A stretch of DNA of 12,436 bases. Source: Anaerolineae bacterium (lineage in GTDB: Bacteria; Chloroflexota; Anaerolineae; 4572-78; J111). A program made the position numbers and the translations under genes. The stretch is from the NCBI GenBank assembly GCA_023382535.1, contig JAHDWA010000147.1, positions 1-12,436 of the forward strand. The letters run 5' to 3'. Positions 6,678-12,436 of this stretch are shown here, piece after piece. The notes under the pieces are model-generated. The model searched no databases. It was not told where the DNA came from and saw only the letters and a program-made list of their open reading frames with translations. The first letter of the stretch is position 1; each line of letters begins with the position of its first letter.

Positions 6678-7452
6678 GCCCTGAAAGCTGTTCAACCAGC
6701 CGTTCGACCAATCCCAGCACTATTTCCTCTGCCGTACCCTCTTCATCCAGCTCCGGGTTCCACATGGTCACTGAGATGGCCGCTACCCGGCCTGTTTGAG
6801 CCAGTCGGGCCAGCGACACTTCGACGGTAGTCAGGTCAGAACCACCCTGGGCGGGATAGTTAACTGCCGGCATATCTGACAGGCGCAGCACATCGCTGTC
6901 GAAGTGGATGTAAATCGGCTTGTCGGGCAGGCTGAGGGTGAGCAAGCCGGCGACATCGGACAAATGGGTCAAGTCGGCAGCAGCAACGGCTTCCTTTTCG
7001 CCCGGGTCCAGATCGCGGGCATCGGTCAGAATTACCTGGCTCTCAGGATGAACAGCGGCTCCCGCCCCGGCCATTATGGTTTGCTCCCCGTGGCCGCAGA
7101 GCATCGCCAGTGGCATCCCCCCGATAAAGCCGCTTGGGGTTGTCTCATGGGTATTAAAATCGCCGTGAGCATCGTACCAGACCAGGATAAAATCAGGTGT
7201 TGTCTGTTGCAGTCCGGCTACCACACCGATGCTGGCAGTGCAGTCGCCAGCTATCACGACCGGCAGGTTTCCGGCAGCGCGAGTCGCCGCCACTTCAGCC
7301 GCCAGGGCCTGGCCAAGCGCACCCATCCGCTCGGTGGAAGAAGCTTCCGGGAGCGGTGGCGTCACCAGCCGCCAGGTATGGCGAGCCAGGGCGGCCCGAG
7401 CGGGATTGAACTCACCCATAAAATAGGGCACGCAGATATAAATAGGCTTCAT
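6664..7452 (-). CDS. Arginase/agmatinase-family (ureohydrolase-fold) protein
   Basis: A 262-aa protein with the metal-binding motifs of the Mn-dependent ureohydrolases, which cleave guanidino compounds (arginine, agmatine, formimino-glutamate) to urea or formamide. The DAHGD motif gives D94, H96 and D98 (VWYDAHGDFNTH), and FDSDV gives D185 and D187. The first motif, GGDHS in most family members, reads AGDCTAS here, so the MnA-binding His is Cys71. The end of the second Asp motif (usually DP) is also divergent, reading DSDVLRLSD. At 262 aa it is shorter than typical arginases (about 300). The start has GGAAG upstream, inside the end of the acetyltransferase gene 3 nt away. An active hydrolase with an unusual metal site, or a different substrate, are both possible. 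Family fold is confident; reaction is not. Confidence 0.85.
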   Translation of the reverse strand: MKPIYICVPYFMGEFNPARAALARHTWRLVTPPLPEASSTERMGALGQALAAEVAATRAAGNLPVVIAGDCTASIGVVAGLQQTTPDFILVWYDAHGDFNTHETTPSGFIGGMPLAMLCGHGEQTIMAGAGAAVHPESQVILTDARDLDPGEKEAVAAADLTHLSDVAGLLTLSLPDKPIYIHFDSDVLRLSDMPAVNYPAQGGSDLTTVEVSLARLAQTGRVAAISVTMWNPELDEEGTAEEIVLGLVERLVEQLSGHEAH

Positions 7453-7455
7453 GGC

Positions 7456-8253
7456 TTACTCTTCCTCATAGTTAAGTTCCGGCGGCAGGAACCATTGGCG
7501 CTGAGCAAAGAGGCCAAAGCCCATTTTATTAAACAGGTGGTAGGCCAGCGGGGTCGCATAGAGCATGGTCAGCTCGTAACCACTTTCCGTCGCATCATTG
7601 AGCATACGCTGGAGTAAGGTTGTGGCTATCCCTTGCCGCCGGTATTCATCAAGGGTGCATACGTTCCAAATACTGGCTGCACCATTGATACAAATGATAG
7701 TGCCGGCACTTACCGGCTTTTCGTCAACAAAGGCCAGATAATGGCGGATATTGTTTTTGAGGTCGTCTTTGAAGTGTGCCGTCGAGTAGAGTTTAATTAA
7801 ATCCGCCAGCGGAAAATCGAACACGGCGTACAGCAGGGAACACAGAGCAGTCAGCCCCGGCACAGTAGCGACCCGCTCTACCTTAACAGCGGAGTTCAAA
7901 GGCACGTCCTGGAGCGGGGCAGCGCGGTACATGGCCGGCTGGGGCGGTAACGGTTGATACCGCCGTTGACTGAGATAGTCAGGACCGTGGGGAAAGCGAT
8001 CGTGAACCAACTCGATGGCGTAGACAGTCTCACGGGAGGAAAAGAAGGCCGCAGTATCGGCCAGAGACTCATCAGTAAGGCCCTCATCGGTGAGGGGTAG
8101 AAAGATATTAAAGGTGGGAATTTGCAGGCCGCTAAAACCGCGGGCCCAATGGGAAGTGATCTCAAATGAGCCGCCCGCTACCGCGCGGTAAAGTCTGGCC
8201 TGGGCCGCAATGACATGATGGTCGAGTCGAGCCCTGAGGGAGGGTTCTATCAT
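7456..8253 (-). CDS. GNAT-family N-acetyltransferase
   Basis: A 265-aa protein whose C-terminal half (about 125-250) is a GNAT domain. The acetyl-CoA pyrophosphate loop is visible in VCTLDEYRRQGIATTLLQ (198-215; Q/R-x-x-G-x-A at 205-210), preceded by the strand ASIWNV and followed by the Y..F...GF element (YHLFNKMGF, 238-246) common at GNAT C-termini. The N-terminal 120 residues (SHWARGFSG, TFNIFLPL) look like a degenerate second GNAT-like lobe, a layout common in two-lobe GNAT proteins. First gene of the minus-strand operon. The ATG at 8253 has GAGG upstream. The next gene starts 3 nt after its stop. The acceptor is unknown; co-occurrence with a ureohydrolase-like protein suggests an amine, but that is inference. 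Confidence 0.85.
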   Translation of the reverse strand: MIEPSLRARLDHHVIAAQARLYRAVAGGSFEITSHWARGFSGLQIPTFNIFLPLTDEGLTDESLADTAAFFSSRETVYAIELVHDRFPHGPDYLSQRRYQPLPPQPAMYRAAPLQDVPLNSAVKVERVATVPGLTALCSLLYAVFDFPLADLIKLYSTAHFKDDLKNNIRHYLAFVDEKPVSAGTIICINGAASIWNVCTLDEYRRQGIATTLLQRMLNDATESGYELTMLYATPLAYHLFNKMGFGLFAQRQWFLPPELNYEEE

Positions 8254-8274
8254 GGTTTACCTCATTTTAATCGG

Positions 8275-8288
8275 TTTAACTGGTTAAA
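8275..8288. promoter_or_regulatory. Operator-like inverted repeat before the minus operon
   Basis: TTTAAC-TG-GTTAAA is a perfect 6-bp inverted repeat around a 2-bp centre, 22-35 bp upstream of the acetyltransferase start and downstream of the candidate -10. A repressor bound here could block the operon. Confidence 0.4.
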
Positions 8289-8328
8289 TGCAGCAAATGT
8301 GGTGAAATTAATATTCTTAACAAGGCTG

Positions 8329-8356
8329 ATTATAGGATAACTAAGGAAAGACGCAA
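8329..8356 (-). promoter_or_regulatory. Candidate promoter of the GNAT-ureohydrolase-membrane-AKR operon
   Basis: On the minus strand TATAAT (8334-8329) matches the -10 consensus perfectly. Sixteen bases upstream is TTGCGT (8356-8351), a weak -35. The implied transcript start is near 8322, giving a leader of about 70 nt that contains the palindrome at 8275-8288. Confidence 0.45.
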
Positions 8357-8701
8357 CCAACAAACCCGCTGCTAGGCTATTCCGCTTTGCGCGCATCTTC
8401 CCTTTACTGAAAACCAACCCAAAACCCAAGTCTAACACGAAAAATTCTGTTGGGCAAGAAAATAAAAGAGCCAACTTAACCGGTTGATTTTTCATTTTCG
8501 CAATCAGGACTCTCTAGAATTGGAGTATTGCGAATCTTAACAACGGGGTAGGATGATATTCAGCTTGTTCTGGTGTAGGGAATAGAAATTATCAGAGGGA
8601 GAGGCCCACCGAAAACAGCGGCTCACTTCTTTTCAGGGGATGTGCATAGGAATTTCGGTTCTAAAGGATAAAGGGTCTTGGGGGATGTAGACCAGTTTTC
8701 A
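8357..8701. other. Intergenic stretch with no supported gene
   Basis: Apart from the promoter and palindrome to its left, I see nothing functional here. A 77-codon minus frame (8262-8495) has no ribosome-binding site and runs through the promoter and palindrome. The AT-rich composition and short broken frames suggest decayed DNA. Confidence 0.4.
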
Positions 8702-8848
8702 CTAGGCTACAAGCACGTCATCAGCTATGGTTCGTCTCCACCAATCTGGAAAGTGCAATTTAATAACGGCGACACTATACCAGCCTGTGGCAATTATCAG
8801 CACGTCAACACAAAACCAAATTACGAGGAGTTTGAGCAGCCAATCCAT
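8702..8848 (-). CDS. Small single-helix membrane protein (48 aa)
   Basis: A 48-aa ORF reading MDWLLKLLVIWF at its start, then a hydrophobic stretch (about 3-28) that would make one membrane helix, and a basic, Trp-rich tail with PDWWRRTIADD (34-44). The hydrophobic helix followed by a P-x-W-W-R-R patch is coherent and unlike random translation, and I recall similar small hypothetical proteins ending in a WWRR-I-D motif. There is no Shine-Dalgarno. TGT-TAGACT (minus strand, just upstream) could be an extended -10 placing the transcript start at the ATG, i.e. leaderless, but that is speculative. It is isolated in a gene-poor stretch and its function is unknown. The overlapping + strand frame 8678-8953 starts with TTG without a ribosome-binding site and is less likely. 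Confidence 0.5.
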   Translation of the reverse strand: MDWLLKLLVIWFCVDVLIIATGWYSVAVIKLHFPDWWRRTIADDVLVA

Positions 8849-9189
8849 AACTACAGTCTAACACAAATAGGCAATAGAGGTAGTGATTTATTTCCTTCCT
8901 TTTTAGTGAGATTTGTCATATCCAGGGTATCTATCCCACCACTGAGGAGATGAGAGCCATCATGTGACAAATGGAGCATTTTTTGATGACTTATATCACT
9001 ATCCCTGGTCGTACTTCTAATGTATTATAACCCACAACAAGGGTGCTCTTTGACCCGGCATCCGGAAACCCCAACTTTTTCTTCGACAACTCGTAGCCAG
9101 ACCACCTCCCTTTCTTATTCTATGACTCGTACTTCGACATGCTCTACTTCTTGATCTTCGACTTGTATTAGGAAACCCTTGTATAAGCA
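8849..9189. other. Gene-poor stretch with decayed minus-strand frame
   Basis: One minus-strand frame from about 9180 to 8851 reads protein-like for about 110 codons but is cut by stops at 9115-9117 and 9025-9027 before ending at 8851-8853. Its first part is rich in alternating Val and Glu (VEDQEVEHVEVRV); the later part contains MLHLSHDGSHLLSGG. An 8-bp inverted repeat, ATTTGTCA (8911-8918) and TGACAAAT (8965-8972), lies within it. This may be a gene remnant or degenerate repeat; no intact gene is supported. Confidence 0.35.
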
Positions 9190-9226
9190 TTGGGCATCTC
9201 GCTGAGGAGATGCCCAATTTTATTTT
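9190..9226 (+). terminator. Strong intrinsic terminator with no upstream + strand gene
   Basis: An 11-bp perfect stem (TTGGGCATCTC, 9190-9200, with GAGATGCCCAA, 9207-9217), a 6-nt loop and a TTTTATTTT tail. It reads on the + strand, 102 nt before the CoA-transferase start and upstream of that gene's candidate promoter. No + strand gene is found between 8254 and here. Confidence 0.85.
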
Positions 9227-9252
9227 CGGGGCCGGCAATTACTTAAGCTGCT

Positions 9253-9280
9253 TTGACCGGTTCTTTATTTTTGTTAAGAT
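9253..9280 (+). promoter_or_regulatory. Candidate promoter of the CoA-transferase gene
   Basis: TTGACC (9253-9258), five of six matches to the -35 consensus, is followed after 16 bases by TAAGAT (9275-9280). It lies between the terminator at 9190-9226 and the start codon at 9328, giving a leader of about 40 nt. Confidence 0.5.
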
Positions 9281-9327
9281 TATTCCGGGAAAGAATTAAC
9301 CCAATCTACCTGAAGGGAAAACGACCT

Positions 9328-10839
9328 ATGTCAAATCAATCAAGAATCTACGATAAAAATCTACGCAGCAAGGTGATGACCAGCCAGGAAGCTGCCGCTC
9401 TGATCCCCTCGGGAACCACGGTCGGCATGAGCGGTTTCACCGGCTCCGGCTATCCCAAAGATATCCCGCAGGCCCTGGCCCAGCGCATTATGCAGGCCCA
9501 CGAGGCAGGTCAAGACTTCAAAATCGAGGTCTGGACCGGCGCTTCAACTGCCCCTGAACTGGATGGGGCGCTGGCGAAGGCGGATGGCATCGAGTTGCGC
9601 CTGCCCTACCAGTCGGACCCAACTTCACGCGAGCGGATTAATGCCGGCCGCATGGAATACATTGACCTGCATCTCAGCCATGTGCCCCAGTTTGTTAGCT
9701 TTGGCTTTTTGGGTAAGCTGGATTTTGCCGTAGTGGAAGTAACCAGCATTTTGGAAGGGGGACGGCTGGTCCCCGCCACCTCCGTCGGTAATAACAAAAC
9801 CTGGCTCGACCAGGCCGAAAAGGTTATCCTGGAGGTCAATGCCTGGCAGAGTGAAAAGCTGGAAGGCATGCACGACATTTATTATTACACCCGCCGCCCG
9901 CCTGGCCGCCAGCCCATCCCCATTACCCGGCCCGACGAGCGCATCGGCATTCCCTACCTGCTCTGCTCGCCCGAAAAGATTATCGCCATCGTCGAGACCG
10001 ACTCGCCCGACCGCAACACGCCCTTCACCCCGCCCGATGAAACTTCACGCCGCATTGCCGGTCACATCCTGGAATTTCTTACCTACGAGATTAAAAAAGG
10101 GCGCCTGCCCGAAAGCTTGTTACCCCTCCAATCCGGGGTAGGTAACATTGCCAATGCAGTTCTGGCCGGGCTGAACGAAGGCCAATTCAACAACCTGATG
10201 GCCTATACCGAGGTCCTCCAGGATGGGATGTTGGCCATGCTTCAATCCGGCAAATTGTTGAGCGCCTCGGCCACGGCTTTGTCACTCAGCCCCTCCGCAT
10301 TAGCCCACCTCAACGAAAATATTGACGCCTATCGCCAGCGGGTCATTCTCCGGGCACAGGGAATCAGCAATCACCCTGAAGTTATCCGGCGCTTGGGCTG
10401 CCTGGCGATGAACGCCATGATTGAGGCGGATATCTACGGAAATGTCAATTCAACCCATATTATGGGCACACAGATTATGAACGGTATCGGCGGCTCCGGC
10501 GACTTTGCCCGCAATGCTTATATTTCGTTCTTTATGACCCCTTCGACAGCCAAGCGAGGGGCTATCTCGGCGATTGTGCCGATGGTTTCTCATGTGGACC
10601 ATACCGAACACGATGTCCAGGTCGTTGTCACCGAGCAGGGCCTGGCCGATTTGCGCGGCCTCTCGCCCAAGCAGCGCGCCCTGCAAGTCATCGAGAACTG
10701 CGCCCACCCAGATTACAAGCCCGCCCTACGGGAGTATTACCAGCGGGCCTTGGAGCTATCCCCCGGCAAGCAGACACCACACCTGCTGGAAGAGGCTTTC
10801 AACTGGCACTTACGTTATATGCAGACCGGACATATGTAA
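9328..10839 (+). CDS. Succinate/acetate-type CoA-transferase (acetyl-CoA hydrolase family)
   Basis: A 503-aa family I CoA-transferase of the Cat1/AarC/YgfH (ScpC) type, which moves CoA between acyl-CoA and a carboxylate such as succinate, acetate or propionate through a glutamyl-CoA intermediate. The predicted catalytic Glu is E295 in AYTEVLQDG, and the oxyanion glycine loop is NGIGGSGDF (385-393); both positions agree well with acetate:succinate CoA-transferase AarC (E294, G388 as I recall). The C-terminal run IVPMVSHVDHTEHDVQVVVT plus the ENCAHPDY signature marks this subfamily. The ATG at 9328 is chosen over a TTG at 9253 because AAGGGA lies about 9 nt upstream, the usual N-terminus begins here, and the longer frame would overlap the promoter. 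Monocistronic, converging on the next gene with 28 nt between the stops. The true acyl pair is not determined by sequence. Confidence 0.9.
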   Translation: MSNQSRIYDKNLRSKVMTSQEAAALIPSGTTVGMSGFTGSGYPKDIPQALAQRIMQAHEAGQDFKIEVWTGASTAPELDGALAKADGIELRLPYQSDPTSRERINAGRMEYIDLHLSHVPQFVSFGFLGKLDFAVVEVTSILEGGRLVPATSVGNNKTWLDQAEKVILEVNAWQSEKLEGMHDIYYYTRRPPGRQPIPITRPDERIGIPYLLCSPEKIIAIVETDSPDRNTPFTPPDETSRRIAGHILEFLTYEIKKGRLPESLLPLQSGVGNIANAVLAGLNEGQFNNLMAYTEVLQDGMLAMLQSGKLLSASATALSLSPSALAHLNENIDAYRQRVILRAQGISNHPEVIRRLGCLAMNAMIEADIYGNVNSTHIMGTQIMNGIGGSGDFARNAYISFFMTPSTAKRGAISAIVPMVSHVDHTEHDVQVVVTEQGLADLRGLSPKQRALQVIENCAHPDYKPALREYYQRALELSPGKQTPHLLEEAFNWHLRYMQTGHM

Positions 10840-10867
10840 ATGTGAGACAATCTCAAAGAATGGGTTA

Positions 10868-11353
10868 TTATCCAGACTGTTCGTGGTAAAAATCAATATG
10901 CCGCCAGTTTAAGATAAGTAGCGGCGATTCGAGGCTGGGCAGCTTGCGGGTGGGGAGCAGCGGGTGGAATTTAACCCGGCTGGCCGGCACAAAGTCACTT
11001 TTGACCACATTGGGGATATTGCTAATCGGCATATCGCCGGTGGGGTGCAGGTTGGCCTGGATGATAAAGCGGCTGGTATAGAGCACCGCTAATTGGGTCC
11101 GGCCCGACAGGTTGATGGTCCGCTGGCCGACCGGATCGAGCATATCAATGCCGACCACCTGGCTCTTGGCCAGCGTGACCATTTTGGCCGAACTCGCCGG
11201 CATTGAAGCATTCGGGTCGAGGATCAGCGCCTCGACATTACGCAGGTCGAGCGTGCTTTTGTCTTTGTTGTTGAGCCAGCCCAAAAAAGCGTTATTCTCT
11301 TCAACCTCGCCGGTGAGGAGATAGGCAGGGGTTAACACTCTTACTTTGAACAT
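10868..11353 (-). CDS. Unknown protein made of two similar repeats
   Basis: A 161-aa soluble protein I do not recognise with certainty; it may relate to the DUF6812 group. The two halves resemble each other. Residues about 4-70 (VRVLTPAYLLTGEV, then an N-A-hydrophobic stretch and VTLAKSQVVGID) align with about 89-155 (LAVLYTSRFIIQANL, then FVPASRVKFHPLL and LLILNWRHIDFY). Each half has a beta-rich start, a middle with a MPAS- or VPAS-like turn, and a closing strand ending in hydrophobic-x-D. No signal peptide or membrane helix is present. AGGAGG sits 4 nt before the ATG. It lies downstream of the DinB-domain gene on the same strand, 86 nt away, with a heptamer hairpin in between, so the two may share a transcript. 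Confidence 0.75.
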   Translation of the reverse strand: MFKVRVLTPAYLLTGEVEENNAFLGWLNNKDKSTLDLRNVEALILDPNASMPASSAKMVTLAKSQVVGIDMLDPVGQRTINLSGRTQLAVLYTSRFIIQANLHPTGDMPISNIPNVVKSDFVPASRVKFHPLLPTRKLPSLESPLLILNWRHIDFYHEQSG

Positions 11354-11375
11354 CGAGCCTCCTCTATGATCCTCA

Positions 11376-11444
11376 ATTGGCTATTGACCATTGACAATTG
11401 TCAATACCCTAACGGGCACAGGTAATCAACAGGCAATGGTCAAT
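11376..11444. repeat. Heptamer hairpin between two minus-strand genes
   Basis: Four tandem heptamers of form ATTGNCN (ATTGGCT, ATTGACC, ATTGACA, ATTGTCA) fill 11376-11403. Inverted heptamers AATCAAC, AGGCAAT and GGTCAAT fill 11424-11444. ATTGACCATTG (11383-11393) pairs perfectly with CAATGGTCAAT (11434-11444), and ATTGACAATTGTCAAT (11390-11405) is itself a palindrome. The right arm contains the DinB gene's stop codon (11440-11442). Confidence 0.7.
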
Positions 11445-12393
11445 GATTTATCTTTTGGTTCCGCCACTGCTGCAGGCCAGGCAGATGATCCGTATAATGA
11501 GTCGTGATATGCCACAACAGTTCGGCCAGCGTGCCCTGGTCGTTGGGCCAGGGATAGGGGCCGCGCAGGGACCAGTCGCCCATCTTGAGGCCGGCCACAA
11601 AGCTGTCTACCGCCTGACTCACTTCGTAAAAATCGTGGAGTACCTTTTCCCAGGACTCTTTGGTCCGCCGGGACGCCATGATTTCGTTCTCGTCCTCCGT
11701 TACAGGTATGACCACAGGCAAGGACGGATCGTGGATATGGCGGGCCGCGTTGAGCATCAGCCGTTCCCAATCGGTGATGTGGCCAACCACATCCTTAACC
11801 GACCAGGTGCCGGAGGCGTTCCGCTCCACCAGGTCAGCTTCGCTGAGGCCCTTAATCGCTGCCAGGAACGCCGCCCGTTCTTGCGCCAGATTGGCTTCAG
11901 CCGCTCTGGAATCAATATTCTGCTCCAAATTTTTGCGCCACAACTCAATTTCGGCGGCGTGCTCGCGGTCGTGTTCAATCATCACGTCAATAACATAACT
12001 GCGAATGGTAATAATTCGCCCGTGGCGCTCGCGGCGCATGTCAACTTCTTTGTGGTCCAGGCCGGCCAGAATTTCCAAAATTTGCTGGTGCGTGGATTGA
12101 ACTTCGCTCAACACCTCGGCCAAAGATTTATCGCGCCAACTCTGCACCGACTCACGGTTAAAGTCATCCACCTCTACGCTGGCCACTTCGCTGGCCCGAT
12201 TTTGTAGCATCAAGGGCAGGGTTCTGAGAACCCGCTGGTCCCACCCGGCGACATGCGCCAGGACATCTTTGATAGTCCAGCCCTCATAAATCGGCAGTTC
12301 CGTCAGTTCCCGCCGGGAGAGGCCTTCGATGGCTTGCAATAAACGAGTGCGGCCATATTTTAAATCAGAAATAATAGCCGGAATATTAGTCAA
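11440..12393 (-). CDS. Tandem DinB/DUF-type four-helix protein (two domains)
   Basis: A 317-aa protein with two DinB-like (DinB/YfiT, mycothiol-transferase-like) four-helix domains, about 3-155 and 165-312. DinB domains bind a divalent metal through a His triad. Here both domains keep it: H47, H141 and H145 (DVLAHVAGWD; EHDREHAAE) and H205, H299 and H303 (DVVGHITDWE; WHITTHYTDHL). Such proteins are often thiol-dependent transferases or hydrolases, but a substrate cannot be assigned. TTG at 12393 is chosen as start because GGAG lies 7 nt upstream and the domain begins right after; TTG at 12417 is the alternative and lacks good spacing. The start overlaps the stop of the upstream partial gene by 8 nt, implying coupling. 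The C-terminus runs into the heptamer hairpin. Confidence 0.85.
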   Translation of the reverse strand: MTNIPAIISDLKYGRTRLLQAIEGLSRRELTELPIYEGWTIKDVLAHVAGWDQRVLRTLPLMLQNRASEVASVEVDDFNRESVQSWRDKSLAEVLSEVQSTHQQILEILAGLDHKEVDMRRERHGRIITIRSYVIDVMIEHDREHAAEIELWRKNLEQNIDSRAAEANLAQERAAFLAAIKGLSEADLVERNASGTWSVKDVVGHITDWERLMLNAARHIHDPSLPVVIPVTEDENEIMASRRTKESWEKVLHDFYEVSQAVDSFVAGLKMGDWSLRGPYPWPNDQGTLAELLWHITTHYTDHLPGLQQWRNQKINH

Positions 12394-12436
12394 GCTGCTG
12401 CTCCATCTTCCACTCAATCACCCCTTTAAGAGCGCC
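12386..12436 (-). CDS. 3' end of an upstream gene (partial)
   Basis: A minus-strand frame enters from the window edge and reads the last 16 residues (GALKGVIEWKMEQQLD) to a TAA at 12386-12388. It contains the Shine-Dalgarno of the DinB-domain gene, whose TTG start overlaps its stop. Too short to identify. Confidence 0.55.
   Translation of the reverse strand, partial: GALKGVIEWKMEQQLD
12401..12404 (-). promoter_or_regulatory. Shine-Dalgarno site choosing the DinB-gene TTG start
   Basis: GGAG on the minus strand, 7 nt before the TTG at 12393 and inside the end of the preceding gene. It supports the shorter start over the TTG at 12417. Confidence 0.6.

Noticed and set aside
6904..7617. 237-codon + strand frame across two minus-strand genes
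   Set aside because: It spans the junction of two well-supported genes on the other strand and has no motif or ribosome-binding site.
8262..8495. 77-codon minus frame just upstream of the acetyltransferase
   Set aside because: No ribosome-binding site, no recognisable motif, and it covers the TATAAT box and the palindrome of the operon.
8678..8953. 91-codon + strand frame
   Set aside because: TTG start without a ribosome-binding site; the opposite strand frame 8702-8848 looks more protein-like, with a membrane helix and WWRR motif.
8911..8972. 8-bp inverted repeat as ends of a miniature insertion element
   Set aside because: No target-site duplication or transposase remnant seen; the arms are short enough to arise by chance.
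9253..9327. Longer N-terminus of the CoA-transferase from a TTG at 9253
   Set aside because: It coincides with the candidate -35 box, lacks a ribosome-binding site, and adds residues not expected in the family; ATG at 9328 has AAGGGA upstream.
10843..10855. Small hairpin TGAGA-CAA-TCTCA between convergent genes
   Set aside because: Stem of only 5 bp with no T-tail on either strand; not a credible terminator.
11443..12207. 254-codon + strand frame opposite the DinB-domain gene
   Set aside because: Antisense shadow; the minus strand encodes two recognisable DinB domains.

Overview
The window looks like chromosomal DNA of a Chloroflexota bacterium, probably of the Anaerolineae type. This is inferred from the style of the proteins, frequent TTG starts with strong Shine-Dalgarno sites, and hairpin-forming heptanucleotide repeats. 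No rRNA, tRNA, CRISPR array or intact insertion sequence was seen.

Left block (1-4264, + strand): an alaX-type alanyl-tRNA editing hydrolase lies 11 nt before a 1131-aa isoleucyl-tRNA synthetase, followed by a strong intrinsic terminator. The synthetase is the most striking gene. Its HIGH motif reads G-V-H-H (first and third residues swapped) and its KMSKS loop reads P-M-H-K-S. It also carries an in-frame hairpin built of heptamers, four in one direction and four inverted.

4273-5018 (+): a compact, AT-richer VapBC-type toxin-antitoxin pair with overlapping ATGA, sitting between the terminator and a convergent operon.

5030-8253 (-): a tightly packed four-gene operon, in transcription order a GNAT acetyltransferase, an arginase/agmatinase-fold protein, a seven-helix membrane protein and an aldo/keto reductase. 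Gaps and overlaps are 3, -14 and 10 nt. A candidate promoter and a 14-bp operator-like palindrome precede it.

8254-9327: about 1 kb of mostly non-coding or decayed DNA. It hides a 48-aa single-helix membrane protein gene on the minus strand, traces of a decayed minus-strand frame, and a strong + strand terminator with no obvious gene to terminate.

9328-10839 (+): a succinate/acetate-type CoA-transferase with its own candidate promoter.

10868-12436 (-): the 3' end of a gene cut by the window edge, a tandem DinB-domain protein whose TTG start overlaps that gene's stop, a heptamer hairpin, and a two-repeat protein of unknown function.

The gene blocks have no single shared pathway. The left block concerns fidelity of translation, the minus operon looks like small-molecule (amine or guanidino) metabolism, and the CoA-transferase belongs to carboxylate metabolism.
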